Positions 6,061-8,866 of a stretch of DNA of 8,866 bases are shown here, in pieces (the stretch's first letter is position 1; each line of letters opens with the position of its first letter). The notes under the pieces were generated by a model. It did no database searches. It was not told the DNA's origin and saw only the letters and a list, made by a program, of their open reading frames with translations. Position numbers and translations under genes: made by a program. This stretch comes from Gammaproteobacteria bacterium (GTDB lineage Bacteria; Pseudomonadota; Gammaproteobacteria; Steroidobacterales; Steroidobacteraceae): NCBI GenBank assembly GCA_025350345.1, contig JANXYA010000186.1, positions 1-8,866 on the forward strand. Direction: 5' to 3'.

Positions 6061-6612
6061 TCAGCGTGTAGCGCTGCCGGAGACGTCGCCGTGACGGTCC
6101 GACTGCGCTGCAATGCCGGAGTCCGAGCCGGCATTCACGCCTTGCGCCGAGCTGGCACCACTGCCGACTGCGACGGGAGCGCTCGGGCTGGAGAGCCCGG
6201 CGTGCTGGCTGCCTGAACCGCTCGTGCCGAAAGCCGCGGTCGGTGGCGCCGGCATCGGCGTGCTGGTGGCCGCAGCACTCGAGCTCGCAGCAGCCTGCTG
6301 CGTGGTCGCCTCAGTCGTGCCCGCTTTCCCAACGGCCTTCTTGCCGGCCTTCCCGGAATCGCTGGTCGCAGCATTGCCCGTCGTCGCGGCACGCGTGCCC
6401 AGCCCGTGAGTGGTGCTCGTGGCTCCATCCAGATCGCCGCCGATCTGGCCGGCGCCGGCGAAGTTGCCGTTGCCAGCTAAGTTGCCATTGCCGAAGTTGC
6501 CGTGGCCACCGAGCATGCCGCCGACTCCGCCACCCAGCAGCTGGGCGTTGGCGGGCGCGACGGCAAGACTCAGGACTGCCGCAAGCGCAGCGATCGTCAG
6601 ATTGGTCTTCAT
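6061..6612 (-). CDS. Secreted Gly/Ala/Ser/Thr-rich low-complexity protein, function unknown
   Basis: I do not recognise a family. The 183-residue product begins with a clear signal peptide: Lys at 2, a hydrophobic core (residues 5-19) and APANA-Q, with cleavage expected after Ala23. The mature part starts with a glycine-zipper-like stretch (QLLGGGVGGMLGGHG, 24-38), then short GNGNLAG/GNGNFAG repeats (41-54), a Lys-rich patch (KAGKKAVGKAG, about 88-98) and a Ser/Ala/Thr/Pro/Gly tail. There is no Cys, Trp or Tyr anywhere. It is probably disordered and exported to the periplasm, cell surface or medium. The start at 6612 is backed by AGGAG 7 nt upstream (6624-6620). The promoter pattern upstream matches those of the neighbouring sigma factor and protease genes, suggesting one regulon. 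It could be a protease substrate, a surface or matrix protein, or a stress-related exported filler; nothing here decides. Confidence 0.75.
   Translation of the reverse strand: MKTNLTIAALAAVLSLAVAPANAQLLGGGVGGMLGGHGNFGNGNLAGNGNFAGAGQIGGDLDGATSTTHGLGTRAATTGNAATSDSGKAGKKAVGKAGTTEATTQQAAASSSAAATSTPMPAPPTAAFGTSGSGSQHAGLSSPSAPVAVGSGASSAQGVNAGSDSGIAAQSDRHGDVSGSATR
6461..6502. repeat. Short direct repeats encoding GN-rich motifs
   Basis: The plus strand shows AAGTTGCCGTTGCC (6461-6474), AAGTTGCCATTGCC (6479-6492) and AAGTTGCCG (6494-6502), with spacings of 18 and 15 bases. They code on the minus strand for the GNFGNGNLAGNGNFAG segment. Such short in-frame repeats could expand or contract by slippage or recombination. 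Confidence 0.7.
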
Positions 6613-6663
6613 GGGTCTACTCCTGTTTGCGGCCGGGAACTCCCGCGGCCTTCAACAGGTACA

Positions 6664-6688
6664 ACGAGCGGTGGCGGGCATTTCTTCC
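6664..6688 (-). promoter_or_regulatory. Candidate ECF promoter of the Gly/Ala-rich protein gene
   Basis: Read on the minus strand, GGAAGAAATGCC starts at 6688 and CGTTGT starts at 6666, 22 bases downstream of the first G. This is the usual layout of ECF sigma promoters (GGAA-type -35, about 16 bp, CGT-type -10). The same GGAA(G/T)AAATGCC-N10-CGT string occurs in front of the sigma factor gene. A start near 6654 would leave a leader of about 42 nt with a good AGGAG. Confidence 0.6.
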
Positions 6689-6720
6689 ACGCGGCCCTGA
6701 GCAGGGATTATGTGCAACAG

Positions 6721-8043
6721 TCACTGCAGGCGCGCTGAGCGCACCGCTTCACCGACCAATCCATAGCCGTAGACGGGATCCCGGCCGCGCGGACCGAGGT
6801 CACGGGCGGTGGCGATCAAGGCCTGCAACGCTTGCGTGCCACCGTCGGGCTCTGGCCCCAGCAGTCCTGCCAGCAGACCCGCGACGATCGGTGCGGCGTA
6901 GGAGGTGCCACGCACGATGGCGTAGCCATGCACCAGGTCGGCCGCGCGCAGCTCGGCACCGGGCGCTGCAAAGAGCACGTGGCTGCCGCGGCCCGCTTCG
7001 GGCAGCACCTGGTCGCGGGCATCAACGCCGGTCACTGCGATGACGCCGGGAAGGGCTGCCGGGTACAGGGGCGGCGCGGCCGGGCCGTCGTTGCCGACGG
7101 CGGCGACCACCAGCACGCCGCGCGCCTGCACGGCTGCAACCACGCGCGCCAGCGTAGTGTTTCGTGGCCCGACCAGGCTGACGTTGATCACCTTTACTCC
7201 GGCCTGCGTCAGCACTGCGAAGGCGAGGGCTACCCGATCCGTGGATCCGCCCGTGACGTCCGCGCAATACACGTCGACAGCGATCAAGCGTGCGCCAGGC
7301 AGCGCGCCACGAAAATTCGCCGCGCTGCCGGCGATCAGCGAGGCCACCGCAGTGCCATGCGCGGCGGGGACGGCGTGCCCATCGCAGCCGAGCTGCTCGG
7401 CGTGGCTCTGCGCCAGCGCCGGGTGAGTGAGATCGATGCCTGAGTCGATCATCCCGATGCGTGCACCCGCCGATGGCGAGGGCGGCGGCGCAGCGGCCGC
7501 GGCGATCGGTGCTGCTTGCACTGTGTTACCCGTCGGCCAGTAAATGTGGTTGTAGTCGTAAACTCCGGCCGGATCGATACGGCGCAGCTTTGCGAGGGCA
7601 CGCCGGGTCGACAGGCCGTGCGGTCCGCGCAGCGTGATGAGTTCGCCGTCCAACCCCCCGAGAGTCTCGCGCTGCACGATTTCGAATCCCGCCGCCATGG
7701 CGCCTTGCAGTGCCGCCGCGTCAGGTGCGTAGGCCAGCAGCTCGGCGCGCACGATCGGAGCCCCATCGGGGTCGGATTCGATCAGCGCGCGGTGCTGGCG
7801 TATCAGCGCGCGTGCCGCCTCTGCCCTGGCACCGATTATTGAATCAACGATACTGTCCTGGGTGTCGGCGATGGAGTGCGTCGCCCGATCGATGATCTGC
7901 CCGGGCGAGGGCACAGGTACCGGCAGGGGTGGCAGCCCGATCTGTGCGTCGAGCCGGCCAGCGCACAAGGTCAGGACCAACGCTGCGCCGCGGCACAACC
8001 GCGCCCGGTGGCTGACTGGCGAGGCTGGTGGTGCAGGCGACAT
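6721..8043 (-). CDS. Exported subtilisin-like serine protease (peptidase S8)
   Basis: This is a 440-residue secreted or periplasmic serine endopeptidase. Residues 1-33 form a signal peptide (basic RARLCR, hydrophobic core, likely cleavage after LDA). A Pro-rich stretch follows (37-48), then a helical segment and a pro-domain of about 70 residues (roughly 97-167, ending in DYNHIY) of the kind that inhibits and folds the enzyme. The catalytic domain starts near 194. It shows Asp200 in MIDSGID, His229 in AAHGTAVASLIAG, the oxyanion Asn318 in AAVGNDG and Ser381 in GTSYAAPIVAG, so the triad is complete. Only two Cys remain in the mature protein (220, 260), which could form a disulfide after export. 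The ATG at 8043 has no good Shine-Dalgarno. It is divergent from the ECF sigma factor and shares its promoter pattern, so it is probably a target of that sigma factor. The substrate is unknown. Confidence 0.92.
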   Translation of the reverse strand: MSPAPPASPVSHRARLCRGAALVLTLCAGRLDAQIGLPPLPVPVPSPGQIIDRATHSIADTQDSIVDSIIGARAEAARALIRQHRALIESDPDGAPIVRAELLAYAPDAAALQGAMAAGFEIVQRETLGGLDGELITLRGPHGLSTRRALAKLRRIDPAGVYDYNHIYWPTGNTVQAAPIAAAAAPPPSPSAGARIGMIDSGIDLTHPALAQSHAEQLGCDGHAVPAAHGTAVASLIAGSAANFRGALPGARLIAVDVYCADVTGGSTDRVALAFAVLTQAGVKVINVSLVGPRNTTLARVVAAVQARGVLVVAAVGNDGPAAPPLYPAALPGVIAVTGVDARDQVLPEAGRGSHVLFAAPGAELRAADLVHGYAIVRGTSYAAPIVAGLLAGLLGPEPDGGTQALQALIATARDLGPRGRDPVYGYGLVGEAVRSARLQ

Positions 8044-8056
8044 GGCTGCTAAGTTA

Positions 8057-8081
8057 ACGTCTCACGCGGCGGAATCAATCC
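8057..8081 (-). promoter_or_regulatory. Candidate ECF promoter of the S8 protease gene
   Basis: On the minus strand GGATTGATTCC begins at 8081 and CGTTAA begins at 8059, again 22 bases apart as in the two neighbouring candidates. The match in the -35 extension is weaker (GGAT instead of GGAA). Transcription would begin around 8048-8046, just a few bases before the ATG at 8043, which fits the absence of a Shine-Dalgarno. Confidence 0.5.
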
Positions 8082-8091
8082 AGCAATGGCA

Positions 8092-8116
8092 GGAATAAAT
8101 GCCGGGCGCCAGGCGT
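8092..8116 (+). promoter_or_regulatory. Candidate autoregulated ECF promoter of the sigma factor gene
   Basis: GGAATAAATGCC starts at 8092 and CGTATA at 8114, 22 bases after the first G. It is nearly identical in its -35 region to the element upstream of the Gly/Ala-rich protein gene and lies back to back with the protease promoter, the two -35 regions being 10 bases apart. The predicted start is at about 8125-8127, on top of the ATG at 8125. Confidence 0.6.
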
Positions 8117-8124
8117 ATATACCG

Positions 8125-8622
8125 ATGAGGGCTGAGCAGACTGCGGAGCTGGCGGCATTTCGCGAGCAGCTCGTGGCCCTGCTGCCGCGATTGCGCCGCG
8201 TCGCGCGCGGGTTCGCACGCGTACCGGCTGACGCCGATGACCTCGTGCAGCTGGCGCTCGAGCGCGCTTTGCAGCGCTGGCAGCAATGGCAGCCGGGCAC
8301 GCGCCTGGACAGCTGGCTGTTCGGCATCATGCGCAACGCGTGGATCGATGAGCTGCGGACGCGCCGGCGACGGGGCGAAGTGCTGCTGGAGGAGGAGGCT
8401 GGGGCCGGGAGCACCGTCGGTGGCGCCGACCAGCAACTCGAGGCCCTGGCGATCGAGGCCGCGCTGCAGGCGCTGCCCGAGGACCAGCGGATGGCGGTCC
8501 TGTTGGTGCTCGTGGAGGGCCTTTCTTACAAGGAGGCGGCCCAGGCGCTGGGCGTCCCGATCGGAACGCTGACCAGCCGACTGGCGCGCGGGCGCGATGC
8601 GCTGGCCAACGCGCTCGCCTGA
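8125..8622 (+). CDS. ECF-type RNA polymerase sigma factor
   Basis: This is a short alternative sigma factor that directs RNA polymerase to a small set of promoters. The 165-residue protein has only regions 2 and 4. Region 2 spans about 15-83, with ADADDLVQLALERAL (35-49, core-binding 2.2) and RLDSWLFGIMRNAWIDELR (60-78, 2.3-2.4 for -10 contact). A short acidic/Gly linker follows (about 86-104). Region 4 spans 114-163, with LPEDQRMAVLLVLVEGLSYKEAAQALG and the recognition helix IGTLTSRLARGRDAL. I chose the ATG at 8125 (MRAEQTAEL). An in-frame ATG at 8086 would lie upstream of the candidate promoter and add 13 residues without family features. A gene for an anti-sigma factor follows after 31 bp, with a divergent protease gene on the other side. 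The exact ECF group cannot be assigned by eye. Confidence 0.93.
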   Translation: MRAEQTAELAAFREQLVALLPRLRRVARGFARVPADADDLVQLALERALQRWQQWQPGTRLDSWLFGIMRNAWIDELRTRRRRGEVLLEEEAGAGSTVGGADQQLEALAIEAALQALPEDQRMAVLLVLVEGLSYKEAAQALGVPIGTLTSRLARGRDALANALA

Positions 8623-8653
8623 GCCCAGGAGCTAGAGGAGTCAAGGTGCGAGC

Positions 8654-8866
8654 ATGACGCCTGAATATGAACAGCTGATGGCCTATGTGGACGGCGAGCT
8701 CGATGCCGAGGCAAGGGCGCGATTTGAACTGGCGATGGCCGCCGATCCGGCGTTGGCGCGCAGCGTCGCGGGGCAACGCGCCTTGCGTGCCCGCCTGGCG
8801 GCGAGCTTCGGCCCGCAGCTTCGCGAGCCCATGCCTGAGCGCCTCGTGCAAACGGCGCGGGCGGCC
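8654..8866 (+). CDS. Anti-sigma factor, N-terminal part (partial)
   Basis: The 71 visible residues begin MTPEYEQLMAYVDGELDAEA, the compact helical opening (LMAYVDGEL, acidic helix) typical of anti-sigma domains that hold ECF sigma factors at the membrane. A second helix (ARFELAMAADPALARSV) and an Arg/Leu-rich helix follow. The gene runs off the right edge, before any membrane segment could be seen. There is no Cys or His in the visible part, so it lacks the HxxxCxxC zinc motif of the classical ZAS subgroup. The ATG at 8654 has AAGG 7 nt upstream (8643-8646). It lies 31 bp after the sigma gene on the same strand, the usual sigma/anti-sigma operon order. The role is inferred from sequence style and position. 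Confidence 0.8.
   Translation, partial: MTPEYEQLMAYVDGELDAEARARFELAMAADPALARSVAGQRALRARLAASFGPQLREPMPERLVQTARAA

Noticed and set aside
4855..6216. Long plus-strand open frame (453 codons) opposite metK
   Set aside because: Shadow of metK and the following intergenic region; no family features and it crosses the metK promoter and hairpins.
6695..6706. Palindrome CCCTGCTCAGGG after the protease stop as a terminator
   Set aside because: The stem is only four pairs with a usable loop and no T-tract follows.
8086..8124. Upstream ATG extending the sigma factor by 13 residues
   Set aside because: It lies before the candidate ECF promoter and the added residues are not typical of the family; kept only as an alternative.

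Overview
The window looks like chromosomal DNA of a high-GC gammaproteobacterium, probably in or near the Xanthomonadales/Steroidobacterales/Nevskiales. This rests on the GC-rich, densely coding sequence, E. coli-like housekeeping proteins (Mpl, RNase D, MetK, CpdA) and an S-adenosylhomocysteine (SAH) riboswitch in front of ahcY. The taxonomy is inference; no rRNA gene is present.

Positions 1-3002 hold housekeeping genes. The 5' end of rnd (RNase D) runs off the left edge on the minus strand. Divergent from it is mpl (murein tripeptide recycling), which overlaps by 8 bases a gene for a LON substrate-binding-domain protein. Facing these is cpdA, a cAMP phosphodiesterase-type metallophosphoesterase.

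Positions 3127-6000 hold an S-adenosylmethionine cycle block on the minus strand: metK (makes SAM), then ahcY/sahH (removes SAH). Between them are a perfect TATAAT, a GC-rich hairpin, a well-matched SAH riboswitch aptamer and a helix that can mask the ahcY ribosome binding site. metK has its own sigma70-like promoter with a leader of only about 25 nt, so it has no room for a riboswitch.

Positions 6061-8866 are the accessory part and the most interesting. A gene for a secreted Gly/Ala/Ser-rich protein of unknown function and a gene for an exported subtilisin-like (S8) protease lie on the minus strand. Divergent from them are an ECF sigma factor and a partial anti-sigma factor that runs off the right edge. 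All three intergenic starts (low-complexity protein, protease, sigma factor) carry the same promoter-like pattern, GGAW-N18-CGT, with identical spacing. Two of them are extended to a shared GGAA(G/T)AAATGCC. This suggests one small ECF regulon: the sigma factor controls itself, an exported protease and a secreted low-complexity protein, held in check by a membrane anti-sigma factor without zinc ligands in its visible part. The placement of the two divergent promoters also predicts almost leaderless transcripts for the protease and the sigma factor. No tRNA, rRNA, insertion sequence or CRISPR array was seen.
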